Assembly (NCBI GenBank): GCA_963718695.1 | Contig: OY970371.1 | Location: forward strand, 62,001-126,000 | Length of the DNA: 64,000 bases | DNA from: Manganitrophus sp963718695 | Lineage (GTDB): Bacteria; Nitrospirota; Nitrospiria; SBBL01; Manganitrophaceae | Direction: 5' to 3' | Part shown: in pieces, positions 42,499-51,834 of the stretch | How the letters are laid out: each line of letters starts with the position of its first letter | How positions within the stretch are numbered: position 1 is the stretch's first letter | The notes under the pieces: model-generated | Told to the model about the DNA's origin: nothing | Databases searched by the model: none | Seen by the model: only the letters and a program-made list of their open reading frames with translations | Position numbers and translations under genes: made by a program

Positions 42499-42835
42499 TT
42501 CCAAAAAGGGCTTGGCGATGTTCCAGAAGGTTCATGTGCCGGTTCTTGGGATCGTCGAGAACATGAGCTTCTTCGAATGTCCGCATTGCCATGAGAAGAC
42601 CGAGATCTTCAGCCGCGGCGGCGGGAAAGCGGCGGCGGAGAAACTGGGGGTGTCGTTCTTGGGAGAGGTTCCGATCGATCCCGCCATTCGAGAAGGCGGG
42701 GACACCGGCATGCCGATCGTGGTGGCCAACCCGAAGTCCCCTCAGGCCCAGGCGTTCATGAATATTGCGAAGACGCTGGCGGGGCTGATTTCGGTCCGGA
42801 ATTCGAATGAAATTAAGCTGACGATTATTCAGTAA
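42029..42835 (+). CDS. mrp: Mrp/ApbC-type P-loop ATPase, iron-sulfur cluster carrier
   Basis: A 268-residue ATPase domain. The deviant Walker A IAISSGKGGVGKSTVSVNLA is at residues 13-32, Walker B in LLVDLPPGTGDAQL, and the cluster-binding CxxC in FECPHCHEKTEIF. Mrp proteins carry 4Fe-4S clusters to target apoproteins. The GTG at 42029 is the first start after an in-frame TGA, but the DUF59 domain just upstream in another frame almost certainly belongs to the same protein (see preceding entry). A clear terminator follows. Confidence 0.92.
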   Translation: MKENFIPGVKNTIAISSGKGGVGKSTVSVNLAVALAQTGARVGLMDADIYGPNVPLMMGIKTPPKPEGEKLLPAESHGVKLISMAFFVPDDTPMIWRGPMVHGAIMQFLRDVIWGDLDYLLVDLPPGTGDAQLSIAQLVPLTGAVIVTTPQEVALLDSKKGLAMFQKVHVPVLGIVENMSFFECPHCHEKTEIFSRGGGKAAAEKLGVSFLGEVPIDPAIREGGDTGMPIVVANPKSPQAQAFMNIAKTLAGLISVRNSNEIKLTIIQ

Positions 42836-42864
42836 CGTCGGTTAGGACAGGTTCATTTTATACG

Positions 42865-42896
42865 AAGCGGGAGGTTTCCTCCCGCTTTTATTTTTT
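42865..42896 (+). terminator. rho-independent terminator after mrp
   Basis: AAGCGGGAGG pairs with CCTCCCGCTT across a three-base loop and is followed by TTATTTTTT, 30 bases after the mrp stop. Confidence 0.9.
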
Positions 42897-43023
42897 AAGG
42901 GGGGGCGGCCGGTGGTTCCGGCGAGACGACGTTGCCGTGCAAATCAACTCGTATAACCAGAGATTCCATTGAGTCAATATTTCTCTGTATTCTCTCCTGG
43001 AGTGTTTTAATTAGTTTTTCTGC

Positions 43024-43051
43024 TTGACAATTAAACTCCTTTTGATAAAGT
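43024..43051 (+). promoter_or_regulatory. candidate promoter of the Rhs gene
   Basis: A perfect TTGACA, a 16-base spacer and TAAAGT, 79 bases upstream of the Rhs start, in an AT-richer patch between the mrp terminator and the gene. Confidence 0.5.
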
Positions 43052-43130
43052 AGCCCGGCAAGCTGCATCTTAAGCCGGAATATCCCCTTCTGGAACATGA
43101 GCGGGGTTTCCGGTTCTCTTCAGGAGACGG

Positions 43131-46100
43131 ATGAAGGCGGCCCGGGTTTCCCTCATTTTGATCGTTCTTGCACTTCTCGCTCTCTTTCCGCTCTCTTCGA
43201 TCGCCCAGAATTCCTCTCAGACCCTCTTCGGCCCCGAGCAATTCACCCGCGCTTCCGGGCCGACCACCGTCTACACCCGAACGGTGACCGTCCCCGCCCA
43301 GGTCGTCGCCCCCTACACCCTTCATATCGTCAACGGCAATCCGAATACCGCTTCGAATCGGGTCGCCATCGAAGATGCCGTCTCCAGCGGGCGGGTGTTG
43401 ATCAATGGGGTCGAGGTAGTATCGCCCAACGAGTTTTCCAAAACCACGGCGATCATTCAAAAGACCGTGAGCCTTTCCGCCTCGAATACCCTTGAAGTCC
43501 GGCTTAACAGTGCGCCGGGAAGCTACATTACGCTGTCCCTCTCGGGCGTCGGCAACAACCGGGCGCCGGTCGCCAACGCGGGTCCCGACCAGAGTGTCGC
43601 CACGGGGAGTCTGGTCACCCTCGATGGAAGCCTCTCCTCTGATCCCGACGGGGAGATGTTGACGTACCAGTGGACGATGACCGAAAAACCGGCGGGGAGC
43701 GCCGCCGCCTTGAGCGCCTCCGGCGCCGTCCGGCCGACGTTCACCGCCGATCTGGATGGGACCTACCGGATCAGTCTGGTCGTAAACGATGGAATGCTCA
43801 ACAGCCCCGGCGATGGGGTGGTTATCACCGCAACCCGGCCGAACACCCCGCCGACGGCGAACGCCGGACCCGATCAGCAGGTGACCGCCGGCGCCTTGGT
43901 CACGCTCGACGGGAGCAGCTCGTTTGATCCGGACGGGGATCTGATCACCTATCATTGGGAGTTCTTCAGCCGTCCGGCGGGGAGCGCCGCCGTCTTTTCC
44001 AGTTCCACGGCTGTCCGGCCGACCTTTACCGCCGATCTGCCGGGAATCTATCGTGTTGGTCTGATCGTCAACGATGGGCAGGCTGACAGCGCCCCCGACG
44101 AGGTCGTGGTCACCGCGGCGCCGCCGAACAATCCGCCGGTCGCCCATGCGGGGCCGGACCAGAGCGTGGCGACGGGGAGCCTGGTGACGTTGGACGGAAG
44201 CGGATCGTCCGATCCGGACGGCGACCCCCTCACCTACGACTGGCGGTTCGTCTCTCTTCCGACAGGAAGCACGGCGGTGCTGGCCAATTCGACAACCGTC
44301 TCTCCGGCCTTCACGGCCGACCTCTCCGGGGAGTATGTCATTCAGCTGATTGTCTCCGACGGCATTGTCCAGAGCGCCGTCGATATCGTGGTGGTCGTCG
44401 CCGCCATCCCCAACGCCGCACCGACGGCGAATGCGGGGCCCGACCAGACGGTTCAAAAGGGGAACGTCGTCACCCTCAACGGGTCGGGTTCGTTCGATCC
44501 CGACGGCGATCCTTTGACGTATCTCTGGAACTTCGTCTCCATCCCCGTCGGAAGCGGCGTGACCCTGACCCACCCGGCAACCGTCTCGCCGACCTTCACC
44601 GCCGACCGCAGCGGCGATTACGTCATCCGCCTCGTCGTCAACGACGGGCTGGCAAATAGCCCTCCCGATTCTCTCGTCGTCATCTCCGTCAACGATCCGC
44701 CGGTGGCCGATGTGGGGGCGGACCAATTCGGTCGCGTCGGCGATCCGGTCCCACTCAATGGGAGCGGAAGCCACGACGCCAACAACGATTCGCTGACCTA
44801 TCTTTGGACGATCTCCTCCGCTCCGAGCGGAAGCACCGCCGCGCTGTTCGCACCGACCACATCGACGCCGACGTTGACCCCCGATCTGCCGGGGATCTAT
44901 CTGATCCATCTGGTGGTGAATGACGGGGAGGCCGACAGCCTTCCCGACGAAATGGCCCTCGACGCAAGGCCGCCGCTCCCGGTAATCTCATCGATCTTGC
45001 CGGCGACCGGGCCGATCGGCGCCGCGGTCACAATCGCCGGATTACACTTCGATCCGACCCCGTCGAACAATACCCTCTCCTTCAACGGCACGGCGGCGAT
45101 CGTTACCTCGGCGACCGCCACGCAGATTACGACGACGGTCCCACAGGGGGCGACGACCGGTCCGATCACGGTGACGACCCCTGCCGGGAGTGCCTCGAGC
45201 GCGCCATTCACGGTGACCCTTTCGGAAGATTTCTCGATGGCGGCGGCGCCGCAGGCGGTCAGCGTGGTCCAGGGAGAGCAGGTGGCGGTGAAGGTTCAGC
45301 TCACCGGCGAGGGGGCAGTCCCGTTTGAAGGATGGGTCGCCTTCTCGACCACCCCGCTTCCGACCGGGGTAGTCGGTTCGTTCTCCCCCTCGGTGGGGAG
45401 TCTCGCTCAGCCCTCTTATCTGAACCTCTTTGTCCCCTCGGCGCTGGCGGTGGGAGCCTATCCGATTACGGTGCGCGGTCAGGCCGAGATCGACGATCAG
45501 ATCATCATTCGGGAGGCAAGCTTCACCCTGCAGGTCACGGCGGCGGGGATGACGACCCTCTCCGGCCAGGTCTTCTCCTCCAAGACGGGGCGGCCGCTTG
45601 AGAACATCCAGGTGAAGCATGGGACCAATTCGGTTCTCACCGATGCGGCGGGAAATTTCTTTTTCTCAAGCATTCCGGCCGGCACGCAGCTTCTGTTAGT
45701 GGATGGTACCCCAGCTTCGACCGACACCGTCGCCTATCCGATCGATCTTCCGGTTCAGGTCCAACTCCAAGCGGGGGTGAGCAACCGGCTTCCCTATCCG
45801 ATTTATCTCCATGAAATCGACACCACCCATGTGACCCTGTTGAATCCAAATCAAGAAGTGATCGTCACCGATCCTGACATTCCCGACTTCGAGCTGCGAA
45901 TTCCGACCGGGGTTCAAATCATCGGGTGGGATGGCCAGCCGAACACGAAGATCGCGGTGACGGCGGTTCCGATCGATCGGTTGCCGCTGCCGCCTCCGGC
46001 CCTCTCGCCGGGGCAGGCGGTGATGACGGTCTACATGTTCCATTTCTTCAAGCCGGGCGGGGGAATCCCGACCCAGCCGATCCCAGTGAAGTACCCGAAC

Positions 46101-49100
46101 GAGGCCGATCTTCCCCCCGGCACAAAGCTCGATCTTTTCTACTATGATGAAGAGCCGCATCCCGACCCGAACTCGCATCGGTGGAAGACGTTCGGCAAGG
46201 GGACTGTCTCCTCCGACGGGCGGCAGATCGTCTCCGACCCCGGCGTCGGGATCCCCAAATTCTGCTGCGGCGCCACCTTCCCCCTCGTGGTGGTCCCGGT
46301 GGAGGACGACAAACAGACCCCCGATGAGAAGGTTGAAGCGAACGATCCGGTCAACCTCGCCACCGGGATGTTCGAGATGGAAAAGACCGACATGGTTCTA
46401 CCCGGTCCGATTCCGATTGTCTTTACCCGGTACTACACCTCCCGCCGCCAATCCCAAACCGACCGCCCCTTCGGTCCGGGAACCGCCCATAGCTACAACC
46501 CTCGGCTCTTCCTCCGCGGCGGATCGCCCGATGCTTTGATCCTCATCCAGGGGAACGACAGCCGCTCCCCCTTCTCGCGGAATCCGGACGGCACGTTCAC
46601 CAACGACAAAAACCCGTCGTTAAAAGGGGCGGTGATCACCCCGCAATCGGGCGGCGCCCGGCTGCTTCGCTTTAAAGATGGGACGAAGTGGTTTTTCTCC
46701 TCGATCGGCCATCTGACCCGAATCGAAGATCGAAACGGCAATGCGCTTGATCTGATCCGGGATGCCGGCGCGCGGCTTTTGAGAATCGTTGCGTTGGGAG
46801 GAAGAGAGATCGAGTTCCGCTACGACGGCAACCGGATCGCTTCCATTCTCGACCCGCTCGGCCGGCGGGTCCAATATGGATATAACAGTGCCGGAAACTT
46901 GATCAGCGTGATCGACCCGGAGGGAGGGATTACCCGTTATACCTATGATACGGACAACCGGATGGTCACCCTGACCGACGCGCGGGGGATCACTTATTTA
47001 ACCAACGAATACGGTCCGAGCAATCGGGTCCTGCGCCAGATCAATGCCGACGGAGGGGTCTATCAATACCGCTACTTTGGACCGGACGGTCAGGCCTTAT
47101 TGGAAGTCCCGGCGAATCTTTTCTCTCCCGTTCCGAATGATCGCTGTCGCGACGGGGTGGTCTTTCTCGATCCGGGTGTCCAGGCCCCGTCGGAAGGTAC
47201 CTGCATTGTCCGTGTGGCGAGGCCCGGCCCGGCCAACTATCTGGTGACCCAGGCGGTCGTCGTCGATCCAGAGGGAAACCCCACTTCGTATCGTTTCAGC
47301 TCTTCCGGCTATCTGGCGGAGCTGACCGATGCGGCCGGACGGGTGACCCGATTTGATCGCGCTCAGGGGACCAATTTCCTCCTCTCCACGACCGACCCGG
47401 CGGGGCGAGTGACGCGGTATACGTATGATGCGGCCGGCAATGTTGCGACTGTTAAAGATCCGGCGGGGCATGTGACCCGGTTTACCTACGAGCCGACGTT
47501 TAACAAGTTGGCGACGCTGACCAATCCGCTCGATCAGACGACGACCTTTACGTATGATCCCAAGGGAAATCTTCTCACCGTGACCGATCCGATGGACAAA
47601 ACAACGACGATGACCTATAACGCTGCAGGCCAGCCGACCACGGTGACCGACCCGCTCGATCATACGACGACGTTTACGTATGACTTCCTCGGAAACCTGG
47701 TCAGCGTGATCGACCCGCTCGGCCATGTCACCCGGCGCGAGTATGACATCGCAAGCCGGCTAATCTCTATGACCGACCCGAACGGCAACAGCACGCAATT
47801 TGCCTACGATGGCCTCAATCGCGTCATGCAGATCACCGACGCGCTCGGCGGCCAGACGCAGTTTACCTATGACGGCAATGGCAATCTTCTCACCGTCACC
47901 GACGCGAAGAACCAGACGACGCGCTACACTTACGATGTCATGGATCATCTGGAGACGCGGACCGATCCGCTGGACCGGGTGGAGCAGTATGCCTATGATC
48001 TCAACGGAAATCTGGTTCAGTTTACCGATCGTAAAAACCAGACAACCGAATATAGCTTCGACCCGCTCGGTCGTCGGGTCTTGACGCAGTTTGCCGACGG
48101 CAGCCAGGTAAAGGCGCTTTATGATCTGCCGGGAAGACTTGCTTCGATTGAAGACACGCTCTCCGGAACGATTGCGTTCGGCTATGACGATTTGGATCGG
48201 CTAGTCAGCGAGATCACAAAGCAGGGGAAGGTGGAGTACCAGTACGATGCACTGGGAAGGCGGACGACGATGGTGGTCAACGGCGGGGCGCCTGTGGAGT
48301 ACGGGTATGATGTAAACTCGCAGTTGACGCAGGTGAGCCAGGGGGCGCAGGTCGTGGGGCTTGGTTACGATGATGCCGGGCGAAGGACTTCTCTGAGTTA
48401 CCCGAATGGGACGAATACCAGCTACACGTATGATCTTGCCAGCCGCCTCACCCGGATCTTGCATGACGGGCCGACTTCGGTGATTGAGGATCTGACTTAC
48501 AGCTATGATGCGGCGGGGAATCGGATTCGCATCGGAAGGCTGGGTGGGGAAGCGCCGCTGCCGGAGGCGGTGCAGGCGGCGTACGATGCGGCGAATGAGC
48601 AGATTCGGTTTAATAGCGGGACACCGAATCTCTCATATGATGCGAATGGGAATCTGATCAGTCAGACGGATGCGGGTGGGACTACGACTTATACCTGGGA
48701 TGCGAGGAATCGGTTGGTTGGGATTGCCGGGCCGGGTGTGGTGACGGGAAACTTTGAGTATGATGCGATAGGGAGGAGGATCCGCAAGACGATCAATGGG
48801 GTAAGAATAGATTATCAGTACGACGGTCAAGATATTATTTCAGAAATTGGAATCGGGGTGGTGATGGTAACCTATTTAAGGTCGTTAAATATTGATGAAC
48901 CTTTTATCAGGCAAGCGGTCAGTAATGAGTACTATCACACGGATGCGCTGGGAAGCACGGTGGCCTTGACAGATCTGGCAGGGATAGTACAGACCGCTTA
49001 TATATACGAAGCTTTCGGAGAAACTACAATAGTAGGAACAACGTTGAGTCCTTTTCAGTATACAGGAAGGGAGAATGATACCACAGGTCTTTACTTCTAT

Positions 49101-49676
49101 AGAGGAAGGTATTACAGCGTAGGATTACGGAGATTCATTTCTGAAGACCCGATCAAGTTTAGAGGAGGGGATATTAACATTTATGCTTATGTTTTTGAAA
49201 ATCCTTTAAGCTTTATTGATCCTCTCGGATTGGAAGTCATCTATGGAGACAACACAGTTTCTAATGAGGCATTGAGAGGTAATCTGGAGGTTTTCAGTGA
49301 AGAACTAGGCCGCGATATTTACGTGACAGGAGGAGATAGAGACGTTAGAAAAAACCAAGATGTGGGAGGAACCAAGGGCAGTAAACATATAACTGGTGAT
49401 GCCGTTGATTTTCACGTGGAGGGAATGAGTGATTTAGAGGCAGCTCAAAAAGCTGCCGAGAGTGGACTTTTTGATGGTATCGGCTACTATCCAAAGGATT
49501 CTCCTTTAGGACCACATGTCCACGTAGATCTAAGAGATGATGGTAGTCAGGCCCGCTTTAGACATGACAAAGATAGCAAAGGTCAGTGGGGTTATAAGAA
49601 ATGGCATGATGACACGCATCCGTTACCGCCCAAAAAAGGTGATGACTTATCTGGCAGAAAGAATAGAGGGAAGTAA
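43131..49676 (+). CDS. exported PKD/TIG/Rhs polymorphic toxin with M15-type zinc-peptidase tip
   Basis: A 2181-residue protein. Order: signal peptide (LILIVLALLALFPLSSIAQ); N-terminal sandwich domain; five PKD/REJ repeats (about 145-610, each with ANAGPDQ-like and DPDGD motifs); an IPT/TIG domain (about 620-695); a carboxypeptidase-regulatory-like domain near 810; a DUF6531/RHS entry (NLATGMFEMEKTD); many YD repeats; and the Rhs core ending FIDPLGL at about 2034. The 147-residue tip carries SKHITGDAVDF and GPHVHVDLRD, the His/Asp/His zinc ligands of M15 D,D-peptidases. GC falls sharply near 48.8 kb, typical of exchangeable toxin tips. A candidate immunity gene follows without a gap. Confidence 0.92.
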   Translation: MKAARVSLILIVLALLALFPLSSIAQNSSQTLFGPEQFTRASGPTTVYTRTVTVPAQVVAPYTLHIVNGNPNTASNRVAIEDAVSSGRVLINGVEVVSPNEFSKTTAIIQKTVSLSASNTLEVRLNSAPGSYITLSLSGVGNNRAPVANAGPDQSVATGSLVTLDGSLSSDPDGEMLTYQWTMTEKPAGSAAALSASGAVRPTFTADLDGTYRISLVVNDGMLNSPGDGVVITATRPNTPPTANAGPDQQVTAGALVTLDGSSSFDPDGDLITYHWEFFSRPAGSAAVFSSSTAVRPTFTADLPGIYRVGLIVNDGQADSAPDEVVVTAAPPNNPPVAHAGPDQSVATGSLVTLDGSGSSDPDGDPLTYDWRFVSLPTGSTAVLANSTTVSPAFTADLSGEYVIQLIVSDGIVQSAVDIVVVVAAIPNAAPTANAGPDQTVQKGNVVTLNGSGSFDPDGDPLTYLWNFVSIPVGSGVTLTHPATVSPTFTADRSGDYVIRLVVNDGLANSPPDSLVVISVNDPPVADVGADQFGRVGDPVPLNGSGSHDANNDSLTYLWTISSAPSGSTAALFAPTTSTPTLTPDLPGIYLIHLVVNDGEADSLPDEMALDARPPLPVISSILPATGPIGAAVTIAGLHFDPTPSNNTLSFNGTAAIVTSATATQITTTVPQGATTGPITVTTPAGSASSAPFTVTLSEDFSMAAAPQAVSVVQGEQVAVKVQLTGEGAVPFEGWVAFSTTPLPTGVVGSFSPSVGSLAQPSYLNLFVPSALAVGAYPITVRGQAEIDDQIIIREASFTLQVTAAGMTTLSGQVFSSKTGRPLENIQVKHGTNSVLTDAAGNFFFSSIPAGTQLLLVDGTPASTDTVAYPIDLPVQVQLQAGVSNRLPYPIYLHEIDTTHVTLLNPNQEVIVTDPDIPDFELRIPTGVQIIGWDGQPNTKIAVTAVPIDRLPLPPPALSPGQAVMTVYMFHFFKPGGGIPTQPIPVKYPNEADLPPGTKLDLFYYDEEPHPDPNSHRWKTFGKGTVSSDGRQIVSDPGVGIPKFCCGATFPLVVVPVEDDKQTPDEKVEANDPVNLATGMFEMEKTDMVLPGPIPIVFTRYYTSRRQSQTDRPFGPGTAHSYNPRLFLRGGSPDALILIQGNDSRSPFSRNPDGTFTNDKNPSLKGAVITPQSGGARLLRFKDGTKWFFSSIGHLTRIEDRNGNALDLIRDAGARLLRIVALGGREIEFRYDGNRIASILDPLGRRVQYGYNSAGNLISVIDPEGGITRYTYDTDNRMVTLTDARGITYLTNEYGPSNRVLRQINADGGVYQYRYFGPDGQALLEVPANLFSPVPNDRCRDGVVFLDPGVQAPSEGTCIVRVARPGPANYLVTQAVVVDPEGNPTSYRFSSSGYLAELTDAAGRVTRFDRAQGTNFLLSTTDPAGRVTRYTYDAAGNVATVKDPAGHVTRFTYEPTFNKLATLTNPLDQTTTFTYDPKGNLLTVTDPMDKTTTMTYNAAGQPTTVTDPLDHTTTFTYDFLGNLVSVIDPLGHVTRREYDIASRLISMTDPNGNSTQFAYDGLNRVMQITDALGGQTQFTYDGNGNLLTVTDAKNQTTRYTYDVMDHLETRTDPLDRVEQYAYDLNGNLVQFTDRKNQTTEYSFDPLGRRVLTQFADGSQVKALYDLPGRLASIEDTLSGTIAFGYDDLDRLVSEITKQGKVEYQYDALGRRTTMVVNGGAPVEYGYDVNSQLTQVSQGAQVVGLGYDDAGRRTSLSYPNGTNTSYTYDLASRLTRILHDGPTSVIEDLTYSYDAAGNRIRIGRLGGEAPLPEAVQAAYDAANEQIRFNSGTPNLSYDANGNLISQTDAGGTTTYTWDARNRLVGIAGPGVVTGNFEYDAIGRRIRKTINGVRIDYQYDGQDIISEIGIGVVMVTYLRSLNIDEPFIRQAVSNEYYHTDALGSTVALTDLAGIVQTAYIYEAFGETTIVGTTLSPFQYTGRENDTTGLYFYRGRYYSVGLRRFISEDPIKFRGGDINIYAYVFENPLSFIDPLGLEVIYGDNTVSNEALRGNLEVFSEELGRDIYVTGGDRDVRKNQDVGGTKGSKHITGDAVDFHVEGMSDLEAAQKAAESGLFDGIGYYPKDSPLGPHVHVDLRDDGSQARFRHDKDSKGQWGYKKWHDDTHPLPPKKGDDLSGRKNRGK

Positions 49677-50162
49677 ATGCTGAGATTAAAAGTTGTTTAT
49701 TTCGTTGTCTTAACAGTTTTATTTTTCTCTGCGATTTGTGAAGCAGAACAAAATAAAATTGAGCTGCAAAAATCCAAGATAAACCAATTAACAGAAGTTG
49801 GGATTAAAGCATATGAATTAGATTTACACTTCATAGAACAATACCAGTCTGCCTTAAAACACATTAGTGCTGAAGCTGGGGAGGGCCTTTTTCAGGAACT
49901 CTTTGCTGATCCTATTATCCTATTCAATACAATAATCAGGTTGGAGAAAGATAATTTTAAAGCCCATCTCTATCTTGGCAAAAGTTACCATCGAAAAGCA
50001 TATGAGGGCGAGGGAAGCTGGAATAAGGATCTTACAGTGAAAGCAAAGGAAGAATACATGACTGCATTAGCTCTTTCTAAAAAAGTCAAAGTTGATAAAT
50101 CCCTTATGAAAGACCTTTCCTCAGAATTAGAAGACGTGGAAAAAATCTTAAAAGGTGATTAG
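49677..50162 (+). CDS. candidate periplasmic immunity protein for the Rhs-M15 tip
   Basis: A 161-residue protein whose ATG directly follows the TAA of the Rhs gene. An N-terminal signal peptide (KVVYFVVLTVLFFSAIC, cleavage near CEA) points to the periplasm. The mature part is helical, with a TPR-like stretch (DNFKAHLYLGKSYHRKAYEG, YMTALALSKK). I recognise no named family. Position, AT-rich codon use shared with the toxin tip, and export to the compartment where an M15 peptidase would act all suggest immunity; this is inference. Confidence 0.75.
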   Translation: MLRLKVVYFVVLTVLFFSAICEAEQNKIELQKSKINQLTEVGIKAYELDLHFIEQYQSALKHISAEAGEGLFQELFADPIILFNTIIRLEKDNFKAHLYLGKSYHRKAYEGEGSWNKDLTVKAKEEYMTALALSKKVKVDKSLMKDLSSELEDVEKILKGD

Positions 50163-50285
50163 GGAATATTTAGAGAATGATAAAAAGTTGCTCCTTATGC
50201 GAAATGAAAAGGGACAGACCCTTGGAAGTCAAAGTAAAAATGCGATTCCATGTGTGAGAGGGCTCAGAGGGGGGTCGTCAGAGGG

Positions 50286-51335
50286 GGGTCAAGTCTGCTC
50301 ATGGCTCAACATTTAGTCATCATAAAGTTGAAGAGAGGATAAAACGATTCGCATGTCCCGTCCACTTCGCATAGAATTCCCCGGCGCCTACTACCACCTG
50401 ATGAACCGGGGCTTATCCCGGCAGGAGATCTTCACCGATCGATACGACCGTGAAGCCTTCCTGAAGCTGGTGGAGGAGAGCCACCAGATGTGGCGGCTGC
50501 GCGTGATCGCCTACTGCCTGATGGACAATCACTATCACCTGCTGGTCCAAACCTCTGAGCCGAATCTCTCTCGGATCATGCGACATCTGGATGGAATCTA
50601 CACCCAGCAGTACAATCGGCGGCATCGACGGGACGGCCCCCTCTTCCGGGGCCGCTATCGCGCCATCATCGTCGATGCAGACGAGTACCTCTTAGCGGTC
50701 GCCCGATACATCCATCACAACCCGGTGGCCGCGGGATTGACGAAATTTCCAGAGCATCATGAATGGAGCAGTTGTCGGCACTACCTGGAAGAGAAGAGAC
50801 CGGATTGGCTCGATGTCGATCAACTGTTGAGCCAATTTCCAGAGAAAAAGAAAAAGGCCGCCTTCTTAACCTTCATGCGATCCGAAGTAGAGGCACCCGT
50901 GAAATCTTTCTACGAGAAAGCGCAGTGGCTGCCGGTATTGGGATCAAGCCGCTTCATCGAGCGGCTGAAGCGATGGATCGGGAAAAAACAAATCAGCACC
51001 CAAGAAGTCCCGCAAGCGAAAGCGTATGTTCAGCCGAACCTTAAAGCGTGTCTTCAGGCCGTGATGCGCGTGTATGGGAAGAGCGAAGCAGAGATAAAGC
51101 GGAGTCGGCGGGGCGAGCGGAATGAAGCGCGGGCAATTGCAATCTATGTGTGCCGGAGACTGGCAGGGATGAGGCAGGGGGAAATTGCAGCAGCCTTCGG
51201 GGTATCGGGTTATTCAGCGGTGAGCAGTGCAGTAGGGAGGATGCAGGGAGAGATCGAGAAAGGAGGAGAGATTGTCAGCCGGTTTCAACGCATTCAGCAA
51301 CTGCTCCAAAGATGAGCCAAGAGCAGACTTGACCC
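50286..51335 (+). mobile_element. REP-associated transposase element with 23-bp inverted ends
   Basis: The left end (50286-50308, beginning GGGTCAAGTCTGCTC) and the right end (51313-51335) are inverted copies differing at one base. They enclose the transposase gene, whose stop codon lies in the right end. Short AGGGGGGTC and ACGACCCC repeats extend the similarity outward. The element is GC-richer than its surroundings and interrupts an AT-rich island. Confidence 0.7.
50353..51315 (+). CDS. REP-associated tyrosine transposase (Y1/RAYT family)
   Basis: A 320-residue protein. The N-terminal Y1 (HUH) domain starts MSRPLRIEFPGAYYHLMNRG and has the metal motif DNHYHLLVQT (His-x-His) near residue 62 and the candidate catalytic tyrosine in AVARYIHHNPV near 118. 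The C-terminal half ends in a DnaA-like helix-turn-helix (MRQGEIAAAFGVSGYSAVSS). Such enzymes cut single-stranded hairpin DNA and are linked to spread of REP repeats. All motifs are intact, so it may be active. Confidence 0.93.
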   Translation: MSRPLRIEFPGAYYHLMNRGLSRQEIFTDRYDREAFLKLVEESHQMWRLRVIAYCLMDNHYHLLVQTSEPNLSRIMRHLDGIYTQQYNRRHRRDGPLFRGRYRAIIVDADEYLLAVARYIHHNPVAAGLTKFPEHHEWSSCRHYLEEKRPDWLDVDQLLSQFPEKKKKAAFLTFMRSEVEAPVKSFYEKAQWLPVLGSSRFIERLKRWIGKKQISTQEVPQAKAYVQPNLKACLQAVMRVYGKSEAEIKRSRRGERNEARAIAIYVCRRLAGMRQGEIAAAFGVSGYSAVSSAVGRMQGEIEKGGEIVSRFQRIQQLLQR

Positions 51336-51644
51336 CTTACGACCCCTTACGACACAGAAACTTCCAGTTCTTCTGATAATAGATGTCATTTCTGCGGTAA
51401 ATTACGTGAAGAGGTTCGCACTCTGGTAGTTTCAGAAAAGAGTGCTATTTGCGATGAGTGTGTTTTTATTGCCTTAGAATCTATAAGTAATCGTCGCGAC
51501 CATTTCCATCTTAGAGTCGCGTTTCTAGTTTTTAGATTTGTTGCAGCAGTTGGTTATGGCTTAATGTCACTTTTCTATTTCTTAGTCTCCCCTATTGCTT
51601 ATTTAAGAAATAGAACAAATGAAAAAAAAAGGAAAGTCATTTAA
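51333..51644 (+). pseudogene. 5'-truncated ClpX-type zinc-finger membrane protein
   Basis: The open frame has no start codon: it runs from the right end of the transposase element. It encodes NRCHFCGKLREEV and SAICDECVFIALES, the four-cysteine ClpX-type zinc finger, then one or two membrane helices (VAFLVFRFVAAVGYGLMSL) and a basic tail ending at TAA 51644. There is no AAA+ domain. The AT-rich base composition matches the toxin tip. I read it as a gene whose 5' end was removed by insertion of the element; its original start is not visible nearby. Confidence 0.6.
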
Positions 51645-51659
51645 ATCTGTATGTACGAA

Positions 51660-51818
51660 GGGTCAAATCTGCCCTTGGCTTCTTGGCTCTGTTTTTAGTC
51701 ACCATCAAGTTGATATAGAGGATAAAGCATCTCCATGTCCCGGCCGTTGCGCATAGAATCTCCGGCGCTTACTACCACCTCATGAATCGAGGACTGGCCC
51801 GGCAGGAGATTTTGACTG
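51660..51818 (+). pseudogene. decayed second copy of the REP-associated transposase element
   Basis: The sequence parallels the left end and first about 30 codons of the intact element: GGTCAAATCTGCCCTTGGCT, the leader, then ATGTCCCGGCCGTTGCGCAT at 51735. One C is missing from the equivalent of EFPG, shifting the frame, and similarity ends after GGCAGGAGAT. It is a remnant with no function as a transposase. Confidence 0.8.
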
Positions 51819-51834
51819 AGTGATTTTCTAATTT

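Noticed and set aside
42895..43098. 67-codon minus-strand frame between mrp and the Rhs gene
   Set aside because: No ribosome binding site, no family signal, and it lies across the mrp terminator flank and the probable Rhs promoter.
46144..46539. Overlapping frames within the Rhs and other GC-rich genes
   Set aside because: Long alternative frames are expected at high GC; they lack start signals and domains and shadow well-supported genes.
50178..50258. Short frame starting MIKSCSLCEMKRD after the immunity gene
   Set aside because: It has a Cys pair but only 26 codons and no ribosome binding site, and cannot be joined to the zinc-finger remnant across the transposase element.
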